From: Bradyrhizobium sp. WSM1417
GTDB lineage: Bacteria > Pseudomonadota > Alphaproteobacteria > Rhizobiales > Xanthobacteraceae
Assembly: GCF_000515415.1 (NCBI RefSeq)
Contig: NZ_KI911783.1
Location: forward strand, 1-64,000
Reading direction: 5' to 3'
Length of the DNA stretch: 64,000 bases
Position 1 is the first letter of the stretch, and the number at the start of each line of letters is the position of its first letter. The notes beneath the pieces are model-generated. The model searched no databases. It had not been told where the DNA came from and saw only the letters and a program-made list of their open reading frames with translations. Below are positions 31,498 through 41,051 of the stretch, piece after piece. A program made the position numbers and the translations under genes.

Positions 31498-31573
31498 GCG
31501 CATGCCCTCCGCGCAAACGCGTTCCGCGTTTGTCGCGAGGGAAAACCGGTGTTCACTTTTCCGGGGCATACGC
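31498..31573. repeat. Intergenic palindromic repeat between the SPFH and NfeD genes
   Basis: GCGCATGCCC and GGGCATACGC are near-inverse ends; an inner AAACGCG-TTCC-CGCGTTT hairpin is present. It lies inside the SPFH-NfeD transcription unit. Confidence 0.7.
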
Positions 31574-31574
31574 T

Positions 31575-32576
31575 TTACCCCTGCCGCGGCGGCACCGCCG
31601 GCGGCGTCGGACTTGACGACGGCACCGAGCCGCGGCGGGCGGCAGCGGCCGCGGACGCTGCGCTTTCGCCGAACGTCGCCTTGGCGATCTCGCCGATGCC
31701 GGCGAGCGAGCCCAGCATGCTCATCGCTTCGACCGGAAGCATGATGACCTTCTGGTTCGGCGACTCAGCCAGTTGCCCGAACGCCTTGATATATTTGTCG
31801 GCGATAAAATAGTTCAGCGCCGCGACGTCGCCCTTGGCAATGGCTTCACTGACCATCTGCGTCGCCTTGGCCTCGGCTTCCGCCGACCGCTCGCGCGCTT
31901 CGGCGTCGCGGAAGGCGGCCTCGCGGCGGCCTTCCGCCTGGAGGATCTGGCCCTGCTTGGCACCCTCTGCGCGCAGGATCTCGGACTGGCGTGCACCTTC
32001 AGCCTGAAGGATATCGGCGCGTTTGACGCGCTCGGCCTTCATCTGTCGGCCCATGGCTTCGACGAGATCTGCCGGCGGCACGATGTCCTTGATCTCGATA
32101 CGATTGACCTTGAGGCCCCAGGGCGAGACGGCGGCATCGACCACACGGAGCAGGCGCTCGTTGATTTCGTCACGATGCGACAACACCTGGTCGAGATCCA
32201 TCGAACCCATCACCGAACGGATGTTGGTCATGGTCAGCACGGTGACGGCTTGGGTCAGGTTGGAGACCTCGTAGCTCGCCTTGGCGGCGTCGAACACCTG
32301 AAAGAAGGCGACGCCGTCGACCGTCACGGTGGCGTTGTCCTTGGTGATCACCTCCTGCTCGGGGATGTCGATCACCTGCTCCATCATGTTGATCTTGCGC
32401 CCGACGCGATCGAAATAGGGCACGATCAGATTGAGCCCGGGGCTCAGCGTCTGGGTGTATTTGCCGAACCGCTCGATGGTCCAGTCATAGCCCTGTGGTA
32501 CCGTTTTCACGCCGGCCACCAACGTGACGATGACCAGCAAGACCAGCACAATTGCGAAAATGTCGAAACCGCTCAT
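31575..32576 (-). CDS. SPFH domain / stomatin-like protein (QmcA type)
   Basis: A 333-residue membrane protein: one N-terminal helix ([18 protein letters not shown]), then the SPFH/PHB domain from [29 protein letters not shown], and a long Ala/Glu/Lys/Arg coiled coil with repeated (I)[20 protein letters not shown] units. E. coli QmcA is the model. GGAGGA precedes ATG 32576. With NfeD it forms the standard two-gene pair. Confidence 0.93.
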   Translation of the reverse strand: MSGFDIFAIVLVLLVIVTLVAGVKTVPQGYDWTIERFGKYTQTLSPGLNLIVPYFDRVGRKINMMEQVIDIPEQEVITKDNATVTVDGVAFFQVFDAAKASYEVSNLTQAVTVLTMTNIRSVMGSMDLDQVLSHRDEINERLLRVVDAAVSPWGLKVNRIEIKDIVPPADLVEAMGRQMKAERVKRADILQAEGARQSEILRAEGAKQGQILQAEGRREAAFRDAEARERSAEAEAKATQMVSEAIAKGDVAALNYFIADKYIKAFGQLAESPNQKVIMLPVEAMSMLGSLAGIGEIAKATFGESAASAAAAARRGSVPSSSPTPPAVPPRQG

Positions 32577-32653
32577 ATTTCCTCCAAGGCGGAAAGGATT
32601 GTCGGGAAAAGGCCTTTTCCGCGCTGTCATTGGTCGGGATCACGACCCCAGGG

Positions 32654-32693
32654 GTTCAGTAAAGCGTTCAGTAAAGGATTCAGTGTTCAGCGG
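32654..32693 (-). repeat. Short direct repeats upstream of the SPFH gene
   Basis: GTTCAGTAAAGC, GTTCAGTAAAGG and ATTCAGTGTTCAG follow each other. They may be regulator half-sites or a slippage product. The 273-bp gap 32577-32849 contains nothing else evident. Confidence 0.4.
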
Positions 32694-32849
32694 TCGTGGA
32701 TGATTTCGGCATCGGCAGGATTCTACACAAGACGCCGGGAGAGGGAATGGTCGCGATTATGTATTTGCGAGGCGCTCTTGAAAGCGTGCTGGGGCAAACC
32801 TAGCGACGACGTTAACGAATCCAGCCATGCCGGCGGTCGCAGCCAAATC

Positions 32850-33824
32850 CTACTCGATGACCTCGTTCGCGGTTGCGAGCAGGCTTGGCGAAAGCGAGAC
32901 GCCGAGCGCCCTGGCCGTCTTCAAGTTGATCGCCAGCTCGAACGTGGTTGGATTCTGGACCGGCAAGTCGGCCGCTCGCGCACCCTTCAGGATGCGATCG
33001 ATATAGGAGGCGGCGCGGCGGAGCTGCTCGGCGCTGTCGGTGCTGTAGGACATCAAGCCACCCTCGTCGACGAAGGTGCGGCTCCAGAACACCGCCGGCA
33101 CGCGCGCTTCATTGATCGCCGCCAGCAGAATCGCACGGTTGGACATGGTGAAGAAGTCCGGCAGCACCAGCAGGCCGCCGTCTTTCCGCGAAGCCAGGGC
33201 GGCGATCGAGGCCGTGTCATGGACCGGCGCGGGCTCCACCGTCACATCGAGCGCGCGGCCAGCGTCCTCGATCGTACGCAGCATCAGCGGCGCGAACGGC
33301 GCGGTGGCGGGATTGTAGACGACCAAGACACGGGACGGTTTTGGCGTGACCTGCGTCAGCATCTCCAGCCATTTGCCGGCCAGCGGGCCGTCGTAATCAG
33401 TGAAGCCGGTGACATTGCCGCCGGGATGGGCGAGATTCTGGACAAAGCCCTGGCTGACAGGATCTGTGACGACGGCGAAAACGATCGGGATCGTCGTGGT
33501 GCGCCGGCGCAGCTCTTCCACCGAGGGCGTCCCGACCGCGAGCAGGATGTCGGGCTTGAGCGCCACGAGTTCGTCGGCGAATTGCGCGATCCGTGCGCGG
33601 TCGCCGCCGCCGTTGCGCCAATCGATCTTGAGGTTGTCGCGCTCCTTCCAGCCATGGCCGGCAAGCGCCTGGACCAGGACCGCGCTACGCGTCTGCCCGA
33701 TCGCATCGTCGGCCGCCGTAACCGAGAGCACGCCGAGCCGGCGCGTCGCATTCGTTTGCGCCAGCACCGAGGCCGGCAGCGCAGCGGTCACCCCAAGAAG
33801 CGCCAGGCATTCGCGGCGATTCAT
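32850..33824 (-). CDS. ABC transporter substrate-binding protein (ABC_sub_bind family)
   Basis: A 324-residue exported binding protein. Signal peptide MNRRECLALLGVTAALPASVLAQ with a twin-residue start; then RRLGVLSV, LVALKPDILLAVGTPSVEELRRRTTTIPIVFAVVTDPVSQGFVQNLAHPGGNVTGF, the core of the family also known as YtrB/TrpX-type binding proteins. No permease or ATPase genes are adjacent. It starts 10 bp after the hemH stop, on the same strand. Bound ligand unknown. Confidence 0.87.
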   Translation of the reverse strand: MNRRECLALLGVTAALPASVLAQTNATRRLGVLSVTAADDAIGQTRSAVLVQALAGHGWKERDNLKIDWRNGGGDRARIAQFADELVALKPDILLAVGTPSVEELRRRTTTIPIVFAVVTDPVSQGFVQNLAHPGGNVTGFTDYDGPLAGKWLEMLTQVTPKPSRVLVVYNPATAPFAPLMLRTIEDAGRALDVTVEPAPVHDTASIAALASRKDGGLLVLPDFFTMSNRAILLAAINEARVPAVFWSRTFVDEGGLMSYSTDSAEQLRRAASYIDRILKGARAADLPVQNPTTFELAINLKTARALGVSLSPSLLATANEVIE

Positions 33825-33834
33825 GGGGGTCCCA

Positions 33835-34872
33835 TCAGATCCAGCCCTGGAGCTCGCGCAGCACCAGCGTTCGGATCACATCCATGCCCGGGTCGCTGTC
33901 GTTGAGGCAGGGGATCGCGGAAAACTGCTCGCCGCCATTGTGCTCGAAGATCTCGGCATTCTCCTGCGCGATCTCCTCCAGTGTCTCCAGGCAGTCGGCG
34001 GAAAAACCCGGCGTGATCACCGCGATGCGGCGCACGCCCTCTTTCGCCAGACGCTCCATGGTCTTGTCGGTGTAGGGCTGCAGCCACTCGTCGAATCCGA
34101 ACCGCGACTGGAACGTCAGCAGCAGCTTCGTCTCGTCCATGCCGAGCCGGCGGCGCAGCGCCTCGGTGGTCGCCACGCACTGGCCCTGGTAGGGATCGCC
34201 CTTGTCCACATAGGCCTTCGGCATACCATGGAAGGAGGCAACGATCAGCTCCGGCGTGAACGGCAGGCTCGCCAGATGCGTCTCGACCGAGGTGGCGAGC
34301 GCCTCGATATAGGCTTCATCCTCATAGTAAGGCGGCGTCACCCGCAGCGTTGGCTGCGCGCGCAGCCGGGCAAGCACGCGAAACACCTCGTCGCAGACGG
34401 TGGCCGATGTCGCGGCGGAATATTGCGGATAGAGCGGTACGGCAAGAATGCGGTCGCAGCCCTTCGCAATCAGGGCATCGATGCCCGACTTGATCGAAGG
34501 ATTACCATAGCGCATCGCCCACTCCACCGTGACCTGGTCGCGGTCCGACAGCATGGCTCCGAGTTTGTCGCTCTGCGAGCGCGTGATGGTCTTGAGCGGC
34601 GACTCGTTCTTCTCGGTGTTCCAGATCTTGAGATAGTCGCGCGCCTTGGCGCGGGGGCGGGTGCGCAGGATGATGCCGTTCAGCACCGCCTTCCAGATCA
34701 AGCCCTGATCCTCGATGACACGGGCGTCCGAGAGGAACTCCTTCAGATAGACCCGCACGCCGCGCGCATCGGCGGTATCGGGCGTGCCGAGATTGACCAG
34801 GAGCACGCCGACGCGCGAGGGGGCGGGCTGCGTGGCCGGCATCGCGGTCTCGGAGGGGGCGATTGTCATCAT
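33835..34872 (-). CDS. hemH: Ferrochelatase
   Basis: A 345-residue enzyme that inserts Fe2+ into protoporphyrin IX, the last step of heme synthesis, at the inner face of the membrane. Signatures: GVLLVNLGTPDT near the start, LAVPLYPQYSAATSATVCDEV, catalytic His in ASFHGMP, and C-terminal VITPGFSADCLETLEEI. No 2Fe-2S C-terminal tail is visible. Start at ATG 34872 (MMTIAPSE) or 34869; longer readings overlap the divergent MAPEG promoter. Confidence 0.95.
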   Translation of the reverse strand: MMTIAPSETAMPATQPAPSRVGVLLVNLGTPDTADARGVRVYLKEFLSDARVIEDQGLIWKAVLNGIILRTRPRAKARDYLKIWNTEKNESPLKTITRSQSDKLGAMLSDRDQVTVEWAMRYGNPSIKSGIDALIAKGCDRILAVPLYPQYSAATSATVCDEVFRVLARLRAQPTLRVTPPYYEDEAYIEALATSVETHLASLPFTPELIVASFHGMPKAYVDKGDPYQGQCVATTEALRRRLGMDETKLLLTFQSRFGFDEWLQPYTDKTMERLAKEGVRRIAVITPGFSADCLETLEEIAQENAEIFEHNGGEQFSAIPCLNDSDPGMDVIRTLVLRELQGWI

Positions 34873-34951
34873 GATCCGTTGCGTCGCGCGTTGTTCCGAA
34901 CTTGTCAAGATTGGGGCGGTTTCGCTAGGGTCAGTACACAGGGGGAGAACC

Positions 34952-35350
34952 ATGACGCTGGCGGAATGGTGCGTTTTCGGGGCGCTGCTGCTCCATCTCT
35001 TAACGATCGTCTCGATCAAATGGATCAGATTTCGTGGCTTCGACAATTCGCGGCCGCGCGATCCAGCTTTCTTCGAGGACGCCATCGCTCAGCGCGCGCT
35101 CGGCGCGCATCAGAACGGCATCGAGGCCTTTCCGTTCTTCGCCTTTGCGGTGCTGCTCGCCGAGTACAGGGATTCGCCGCAGCGCCTCATCGACGAACTC
35201 GCGGCGCTGTTCCTGATCGTACGGATCGCCTATGTGCTGACCTATCTCGGCAACCGCCCGACGCTGCGCTCCATCCTCTGGAGCATCGGCTTTGCGATCA
35301 ATCTCGGGATCTTCTTCATGCCGGTGTTGAAGCGGTTTCTGCCGGTGTGA
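34952..35350 (+). CDS. MAPEG family membrane protein
   Basis: A 132-residue membrane protein with about four helices. The motif RAxxAHQNGIEAFPFFAFAVLLAEY is the MAPEG signature (ERxxxNxxE-type region). MAPEG members are glutathione-dependent or lipid-modifying in eukaryotes; bacterial roles are unknown. GGGGGAG lies 6 bases before ATG 34952. Divergent from hemH with 79 bp between. Confidence 0.88.
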   Translation: MTLAEWCVFGALLLHLLTIVSIKWIRFRGFDNSRPRDPAFFEDAIAQRALGAHQNGIEAFPFFAFAVLLAEYRDSPQRLIDELAALFLIVRIAYVLTYLGNRPTLRSILWSIGFAINLGIFFMPVLKRFLPV

Positions 35351-35361
35351 GGTTTTCGCTC

Positions 35362-35501
35362 CCGTGTCCCGGACGCGGTGCAGCGCCCTTGCGCTGCCCC
35401 GCAGAGCCGGGACCCAGAAGGTCACGCCCTACCGCACGCAAACATGGGTCCCGGCTCTGCAGCGCACCCTCGAAGGGACGCTGCGCTGCCTCCGGGGCAC
35501 G
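35362..35501. repeat. Intergenic palindromic repeat
   Basis: GTGTCCCGGACGCGGTGCAG, GCAGAGCCGGGACC and its partner GGTCCCGGCTCTGC, with GGGGCACG at the end, form nested palindromes of about 140 bp between convergent MAPEG and NicO genes. Confidence 0.75.
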
Positions 35502-35510
35502 AAAGCTCGT

Positions 35511-36614
35511 CTAGAAACACGTCGTCCGTTCGGCCGCGATGTAACCCAACAATAGGCCCGCGCCAAACAGCAGCACGAGGCCGGCGGCGGCGAATTCGAT
35601 GCCGCGCATGAACAGTGCGCCGCCGCCGTCGCGTCCGGCGCTCAGGCGGGCGGCGATGTCCTTGGCGGAGACGGCGACCACAGCGATGGCCGCCACCGTG
35701 ATCGCGGTGCCGAGGCCCATCAGCAAGGTCGCGGCGATGCCGGCCCAGAACAGGCCTTGGGCCAGCGCAAACACCAGTACCAGGATCGCGCCCGAACAGG
35801 GACGGATGCCGACGGTCAGGATCGCCGCAAAGCCGCGTCCCCAGCCGCCGGCGCCGGCCAGTTCGCTCGGCGTGGGACCGTGGGAATGGCCGCAATGCTC
35901 GTCATGGACGTGGTCATGCTGGTGATGATGATGGGTGTGCGCATGATCGTGGCCATGATGATCAAGCGCATCGTGATGGTGCTCGTGATCATGATGGTCA
36001 TGCGGCACGCCCGCAATCGCCGGCACTGGCTGAACCGCCTGCAGCGCACGGATGAAGGCGCGGCCCTTGACCCAGACTAGGCGCAGGCCGAACAGCGCGA
36101 TCAGCGCGTAGCTTGCGATCTCGATCGCGCCTTCCGCCTTGCACATGGTCTTGGCGGTCGCATTCAGCACCCAGGCCGAGATACCGACGATCAGGATCGC
36201 CACCAGCGACTGCATCAGCGCCGAGGCAAACGACAACACGATGCCGCGCCGGGCGGTCTCGCGATTGGCGACGAGATAGGAGGCGATCACCGCCTTGCCG
36301 TGCCCGGGACCAGCCGCGTGGAAGATGCCATAGGCAAACGAGATGAAGAGCAGCGTCCACACCGCGGAGCCATCGGACTTCGCGGCGCGGATGGTCGCCG
36401 ACATCTGGCGATAGAATTCCGACTGTTTTGCCAACAACCACCCGATCAGACCCCCGGCCTCGGGCTGGGCGGCTTGTGGGGAACGCGGCGGGCCGAACGG
36501 GTTCTGCGCGAGGAGATCGTGGAGCGCCGCATCGGTCACGCCCACGACGAGAAGAACGCCGGCGCAGACAGCGAGCCCGCGCGCTATGGGCGTGAGTTGC
36601 GGCTTCAAGGGCAA
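35511..36614 (-). CDS. Nickel/cobalt transporter (NicO/RcnA family)
   Basis: A 367-residue membrane protein with six to eight helices. SFAYGIFHAAGPGHGKAVIASYLVANRETARRGI carries the His/Asp metal motif of the NicO family, and GIRPCSGAILVLVFALAQGLFWAG the second. A His/Asp-rich loop (about residues 210-250, HDHHDHEHHHDALDHHGHDH type) lies between, fitting metal sensing or buffering. The TTG at 36614 overlaps the DUF1007 stop by 10 bases; a second TTG at 36608 is possible. With DUF1007 upstream it probably moves nickel or cobalt, direction unsettled. Confidence 0.9.
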   Translation of the reverse strand: MPLKPQLTPIARGLAVCAGVLLVVGVTDAALHDLLAQNPFGPPRSPQAAQPEAGGLIGWLLAKQSEFYRQMSATIRAAKSDGSAVWTLLFISFAYGIFHAAGPGHGKAVIASYLVANRETARRGIVLSFASALMQSLVAILIVGISAWVLNATAKTMCKAEGAIEIASYALIALFGLRLVWVKGRAFIRALQAVQPVPAIAGVPHDHHDHEHHHDALDHHGHDHAHTHHHHQHDHVHDEHCGHSHGPTPSELAGAGGWGRGFAAILTVGIRPCSGAILVLVFALAQGLFWAGIAATLLMGLGTAITVAAIAVVAVSAKDIAARLSAGRDGGGALFMRGIEFAAAGLVLLFGAGLLLGYIAAERTTCF

Positions 36615-37264
36615 TCCACCGTGATCTTGTTGGCGAACATCATGCCGAAATTGGAATTCTCGCCGTTCATAAAAGTCTGCTCGTTGAGCTTCTGGGCACT
36701 CGCCGTGCCGTCGCTCGGCCGCTCAAGTTTCATCTGGCAGCCGGCGGGCGCGCCGACCAGCTTGACCGGATTGTCCTTGGCCATCTGGAAGTCGATGAAG
36801 AAGGAGCGGTCGAACACTTCGAGCATCAATTGCTTGGGCTTGACCGGGTTCTTCAGGGGCAGCGTGAAGTGCAGGGTCAGGACCGTATCCTTGTAGTCGA
36901 GGAAGTAGTCGACCGGCTCCTGGAATCGCTCCTTCTTGCCGTCGGCTCGCGCGAAGGTGAAATAGGCATATTCCTTCAGCGACTCGACATTGGTCTGCGC
37001 CAGCGGCGCCAGCTCCTCGCGGGTGTAGGCGCCCTTGGTCTTGCTCTCGAGCCCCTGCACCGCATAGGCCGAGAACATGTCGTCAAAAGTCCAGGCGTGG
37101 CGCACGCCGGTGATGGTGCCGTCCTCGGCGTAGAGCAGCTCACTCGTCGCGGTGATCCAGACATGTGGATGCGCGCTCGCAGCACCCGATGCGAGCATCA
37201 TTGCGGCGGCGAGCACGTATCCGAACCAGCGGCGCATCGGGTACATCCGAACGAACAGGATCAT
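36605..37264 (-). CDS. DUF1007 family exported protein, copy 1
   Basis: A 219-residue periplasmic protein: a long n-region, hydrophobic core and ASAHPHVWI at the mature start. The HPHVW motif and later LTLHFTLPLKNPV, YNRSFF-like DRSFFIDFQ are DUF1007 marks. Members are linked to nickel/cobalt transporters as putative metal-binding partners. ATG 37264 overlaps the previous stop (ATGA), which indicates coupling. A TTG at 37270 is the other choice. Confidence 0.9.
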   Translation of the reverse strand: MILFVRMYPMRRWFGYVLAAAMMLASGAASAHPHVWITATSELLYAEDGTITGVRHAWTFDDMFSAYAVQGLESKTKGAYTREELAPLAQTNVESLKEYAYFTFARADGKKERFQEPVDYFLDYKDTVLTLHFTLPLKNPVKPKQLMLEVFDRSFFIDFQMAKDNPVKLVGAPAGCQMKLERPSDGTASAQKLNEQTFMNGENSNFGMMFANKITVDCP

Positions 37265-37908
37265 CGACAATACACCGAAGCAATGTTGTCGAACAACAAA
37301 CCGACGGCAACGTTCGCGCCGCCTTCATTGAACGAGTCCTCGCTCGCGTCTTGAACCATTTTGCGGTCGCGGTCGTTACCCATTGCTGGCCCCAGTTTCA
37401 CCTCGCACCCCGCGGGTGCGCCGACCAGCTTGACCGGATTGTCCTTTGCGAATTCAAAATCGACAAAGAACGATCGATCAACAATCTCCAGCAAGACTGT
37501 TTTCGACTTCACAGGCGTCTTCAGCGGAAGCGTGAAATGCAAAGTGAGCTGATCATTCTGATAATCGAAGGAGCAATCGATCGGCTCCGCAAACGGCAGC
37601 TTGCCATTGACCTTCACGAAGGTGAAATAGGCCTTTTCCTTCAACGACTCGATCTGAGCCTGCGCTAGCGGTGCCAGCTCCTCGCTGGAGTACGCGCCAT
37701 CGGTCTTGGCATATAGAACCTGCACAGCATTGGTCGAGAACGCGCGGTCGAAAATCCAAGCATGACGCACGCCGGTAATACTGCCGTCCGCCGCATAGAG
37801 GATCTCACTTGTCACGGTGATCCAGACATGCGGATGCGCCCGCGCCGCGCCTGATGCGAGCGACAGGGCGACAGCGAGCAGCAGCCCGAACAGGGCGCGC
37901 ATGCCCAT
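37261..37908 (-). CDS. DUF1007 family exported protein, copy 2
   Basis: A 215-residue paralogue of the next gene, with signal peptide MGMRALFGLLLAVALSLASGAARA and mature start HPHVWITVTSEILYAADGSITGVRHAW. Large blocks match copy 1 (for example KDNPVKLVGAPAGC in both), a recent tandem duplication. Its ATG (A at 37908) overlaps the M3 peptidase stop by one base (TGATG). Confidence 0.9.
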   Translation of the reverse strand: MGMRALFGLLLAVALSLASGAARAHPHVWITVTSEILYAADGSITGVRHAWIFDRAFSTNAVQVLYAKTDGAYSSEELAPLAQAQIESLKEKAYFTFVKVNGKLPFAEPIDCSFDYQNDQLTLHFTLPLKTPVKSKTVLLEIVDRSFFVDFEFAKDNPVKLVGAPAGCEVKLGPAMGNDRDRKMVQDASEDSFNEGGANVAVGLLFDNIASVYCR

Positions 37909-39989
37909 CAGGCCGCCTTCGGGGCGTCGAGCAGGCCTCGGCGACGCAAGAGCGCATCCGGCTCCGGCGGGCGGCCGCGGAAGGCCTCATAGGCGGCTTC
38001 CGGATCGACTGATCCGCCGCTCGAATAGATGTCGTCGTGCAGGCGCTTTGCGACGGCGGGATCGAAGATGTCGCCGGCTTCTTCGAACGCACCGAACGCG
38101 TCGGCGTCCATCACCTCCGACCACATGTAGCTGTAATAGCCGGCGGCATAATGATCGCCGGTGAAGATGTGACCGAATTGCGTGGGACGGTGACGCAGCG
38201 AGATCTCCTCGGGCATGCCGATCTTTTCCAGCTCGCGTCTCTCGAAGGCGCGGACATCCTGCGCGGCGGAGGCCGGCTGGGTGTGGAATTCGAGATCGAT
38301 CAGTGCCGAGGAGACGAACTCGACGGTGGCGAAACCCTGGTTGAATTTTCGCGCGGCCAGGAACCGTTGCAGCAGATCGTCAGGGAGCGGCTCGCCGGTC
38401 TGGTAGTGGCGTGCGAACTGCTGCAGCACCTCGGGCCGCTCCTGCCAATGCTCGTAGAGCTGCGAGGGCAATTCGACGAAGTCGGTGAACACGGAGGTGC
38501 CCGACAGCGAGGGATAGGTCACGTTGGAGAGCATGCCGTGCAGGCCGTGGCCGAACTCGTGGAACAGGGTGCGGGCGTCGTCCGGCGACAGCAGCGAGGG
38601 TTCCCCGTCCGCGCCCTTGGAGAAGTTGCAGATGTTGAGGATCAGCGGCGCGACCTCGCCGTCGAGCTTCTGCTGGTCGCGCAGCGAGGTCATCCAGGCG
38701 CCGGAGCGCTTCGACGGCCGGGCGAAGTAGTCGCCATAGAACAGCGCCTTGTGCTTGCCGTCCCGCCCCTTCATCTCCCAGACCCGGACGTCCGGATGCC
38801 AGACCGGCACGTCCTTGCGCTCGGCGAAGGTAACGCCGAACAGGCGCGTGGCACAGTCGAAGGCCGCGGCGATCATGTGATCGAGCGCGAGATACGGCTT
38901 GATCGCGGCGTCGTCGAAATTGGCGCGCTGAAGGCGCAGCTTTTCGGCATAGAAGCGCCAGTCCCAGGGGGCGAGCTTGAAATTGCCGCCCTCCTCGGTG
39001 ATCAGCGCCTGCATGTCGTCGCGGTCGGCGAGCGCCCGCGCCCGCGCCGGCTTCCAGACCCGCTCCAGAAGGCCGCGCACCGCTTCCGGCGTCTTGGCCA
39101 TGGAATCCTCGAGCCGGTAGGCCGCGAAAGTCGGGTAGCCCAGGAGATTGGCGCTTTCCTCGCGCAGCTTCAGGACCTCGACGATGGTCGCGTTGTTGTC
39201 GTTGGAATTGCCGTTGTCGCCCCGCGCGGTGAAGGCCTTGTAGACCTTCTCGCGCAGGTCGCGCCGGGCCGAGCTCTTCAGGAACTGTTCGACCGAGGAA
39301 CGCGACAGGGTGACGATGGCCTTGCCAGCCATGCCGCGTTCTTCTGCCGCAGCCTTGGCGCTGGCGACAAAACTCTCCGGCAGGCCCTGACGGTCGGCTT
39401 CACCGAGCTCCATGAACCATTCCTGCTCGTCGCCGAGCAGATGGTGACTGAAGCTGGTCCCGAGCTGGGCGAGTCTCTCGTTGATCTCCGCCATCCGCGT
39501 CTTGGCCTCTTCGGAGAGGCCGGCGCCGGAGCGGTGGAAGCGGGTGTAGGTGCGCTCGAGCAGGCGGAGCTGTTCCGGTGTCAGACCGAGATTGGCGCGG
39601 TTCTCGTGCAGCTGGGCGATGCGGCCAAACAGCACGGCGTTCATCATGATCGGATTCCAGTGCCGCGCCATCCGCAAGGAAACCTCCTTGTCGATCTCCA
39701 GGATGGCCGGGTTGGAATGCGCCGAAACGAGATCGTAGAAGACCGACGCGACCTTGCTGAGCAGCTTGCCCGAGCGCTCCAGCGCCGTGATGGTGTTAGC
39801 GAAGTCGGCCGCGGTCGGGTCGTTGGTAATCGCTGCGATCTCGGCGGAGTGGTCGGCGAAGGCCTGCTCGAAGGCCGGGAGGAAGTGCTCCGGCTTGATC
39901 TCGTCGAAGGGCGGGGTCGCAAATGGCGTCACCCAGGCCTTCAGCAGCGGGTTGGTCTCGGAGTCCGTAGTTTGGCGGGGTTCTGACAT
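37908..39989 (-). CDS. M3 family metallopeptidase (oligopeptidase A / Dcp type)
   Basis: A 693-residue cytosolic zinc peptidase. The zinc motif HEFGHGLHGMLSN is present, with the third ligand Glu shortly after in FVELPSQLYEHW. N-terminal NPLLKAWVTPFATPPFDEIKPEHFLPAFEQAF is typical of peptidyl-dipeptidase Dcp and OpdA. It degrades short peptides. Start MSEPRQT (39989) is preferred over an upstream ATG. It is the first gene of the unit ending in NicO, although any functional link is unclear. Confidence 0.93.
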   Translation of the reverse strand: MSEPRQTTDSETNPLLKAWVTPFATPPFDEIKPEHFLPAFEQAFADHSAEIAAITNDPTAADFANTITALERSGKLLSKVASVFYDLVSAHSNPAILEIDKEVSLRMARHWNPIMMNAVLFGRIAQLHENRANLGLTPEQLRLLERTYTRFHRSGAGLSEEAKTRMAEINERLAQLGTSFSHHLLGDEQEWFMELGEADRQGLPESFVASAKAAAEERGMAGKAIVTLSRSSVEQFLKSSARRDLREKVYKAFTARGDNGNSNDNNATIVEVLKLREESANLLGYPTFAAYRLEDSMAKTPEAVRGLLERVWKPARARALADRDDMQALITEEGGNFKLAPWDWRFYAEKLRLQRANFDDAAIKPYLALDHMIAAAFDCATRLFGVTFAERKDVPVWHPDVRVWEMKGRDGKHKALFYGDYFARPSKRSGAWMTSLRDQQKLDGEVAPLILNICNFSKGADGEPSLLSPDDARTLFHEFGHGLHGMLSNVTYPSLSGTSVFTDFVELPSQLYEHWQERPEVLQQFARHYQTGEPLPDDLLQRFLAARKFNQGFATVEFVSSALIDLEFHTQPASAAQDVRAFERRELEKIGMPEEISLRHRPTQFGHIFTGDHYAAGYYSYMWSEVMDADAFGAFEEAGDIFDPAVAKRLHDDIYSSGGSVDPEAAYEAFRGRPPEPDALLRRRGLLDAPKAA

Positions 39990-40124
39990 TACAAGTCCCG
40001 ATTTGTGGCTCGATTGTTGCGGCCAGCTATAGCACGCGATGGGGCTTTTTTGGGCCATTTGCCCTTGCTCCCGGCTGCCTTTTCGGGGAGATTGCGGCCC
40101 TCAAAGCCTAGGACCCCTGAGCTC

Positions 40125-40379
40125 ATGAACGCGACCTCCTCGTCTTCCCGTCGGATCGTCTGGCCGAGCGTCATCACCGTCGTCAGCGCCGCCATCCTGA
40201 TCGGCGCCGAGGTGTTCGGCGCGGCGTTTGCCGGCGGCTGGGCGCTCGCGATCCTGTTCGGGCTGGGCGAGCAGGGCACGCACATCCTTCAGGCCGCGCT
40301 GTTTGCGCTCGGCGTGCTCGTGATGACTGCCTTCATCCGCGCCGCTCAGCGCGTCGAGCCGTTCACGAAGCGCGGCTGA
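40125..40379 (+). CDS. Small membrane protein
   Basis: An 84-residue protein with two hydrophobic helices (WPSVITVVSAAILIGAEVFGAAFAGGWALAILFGL and ILQAALFALGVLVMTAFI) and a basic tail (QRVEPFTKRG). No family recognised. ATG 40125 gives a typical membrane N-terminus (MNATSSSSRR). A longer frame from 40005 overlaps the divergent M3 gene. Codon usage resembles neighbours. Confidence 0.7.
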   Translation: MNATSSSSRRIVWPSVITVVSAAILIGAEVFGAAFAGGWALAILFGLGEQGTHILQAALFALGVLVMTAFIRAAQRVEPFTKRG

Positions 40380-40529
40380 AGCGCGCACGCGCGCGAGTGA
40401 CGCGCGCCGCACAGAAAACTTAACGCGCGTTCATCTTCCGCGTCGCTCGCGCAACACTGCGCAAGCAGATGTTAGGCAATTCTGTTCGCAGTCTAAAAAA
40501 TCTCTTGCGAAGCAGAGTCAAAACACTTA

Positions 40530-40850
40530 TGTGCGGATTGCCCAATTTCGCACGTGCCTGTGGTCGTGTGTCAGTCGGTAGGTATCCGGACAAGAGGCCG
40601 GACAGCCGCCAAGGGGTGAAGAAGCCGAGGGGCTCTTCGGAAGTGTGGAAGTCGGAAGGCTGATAGCCGGAAGACGAAAGCAAACCCGGAGCGTCCAGCA
40701 TCTCTCTCAAAGAGATGCCTTGTCGAAGGTGACTTTGCTCTTTGCAACCGTGACTGGCAGCCGGAGGCGAACCGGTGCACCCCGCTCTCAACGGGGGACG
40801 CGACTTAAAGCAACGACGGATCGGGCTTTTTTGGTCTCTACCGGCAGTCC
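40530..40850 (+). ncRNA. speF-type structured leader of the ornithine decarboxylase gene
   Basis: The 672-bp gap 40380-41051 has no gene. It lies directly before an ornithine decarboxylase, where alphaproteobacteria carry the conserved speF leader. Visible hairpins: CCGG-ACAAGAGG-CCGG, GCATCTCT-CTCAA-AGAGATGC (40698-40718), CCGG-AGGCGAA-CCGG and CCCCG-CTCTCAA-CGGGG. A weak stem with a TTTTTT run (40807-40832) could be an attenuator. A possible promoter is TTGCGA - 16 bases - TTATGT near 40505-40532. Boundaries are approximate, and family membership is inferred from position and structure. Confidence 0.6.
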
Positions 40851-41051
40851 AACGCCGGCGCGGGCTACTGAAAAGGCTTGTCCTTCATTGCCAGGTGTGC
40901 GGGCGGGAACATTCCCAACCAATCCACGGCAGCACAGTCTGATGTGAGTCTTTGGCTCGTCGCGCCTCCATCGCGCGATCTGGCCGGAGCGCTCTTATCC
41001 GACGTCATTTTTTGAACGGATCCCCGTCGCTGGGCCGTTTGGGAGAGTGCT

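Noticed and set aside
31773..33905. A plus-strand frame of 710 codons opposite the SPFH and ABC binding-protein genes
   Set aside because: Antisense shadow with low-complexity Arg/Gly content, while both minus-strand proteins have strong motifs.
33400..35514. A plus-strand frame of 704 codons across hemH and the MAPEG gene
   Set aside because: It opposes ferrochelatase and overlaps MAPEG in another frame. No recognisable domain.
38037..39986. A plus-strand frame of 649 codons opposite the M3 peptidase
   Set aside because: The M3 peptidase has the HEFGH zinc motif and an intact length; the antisense frame has none.
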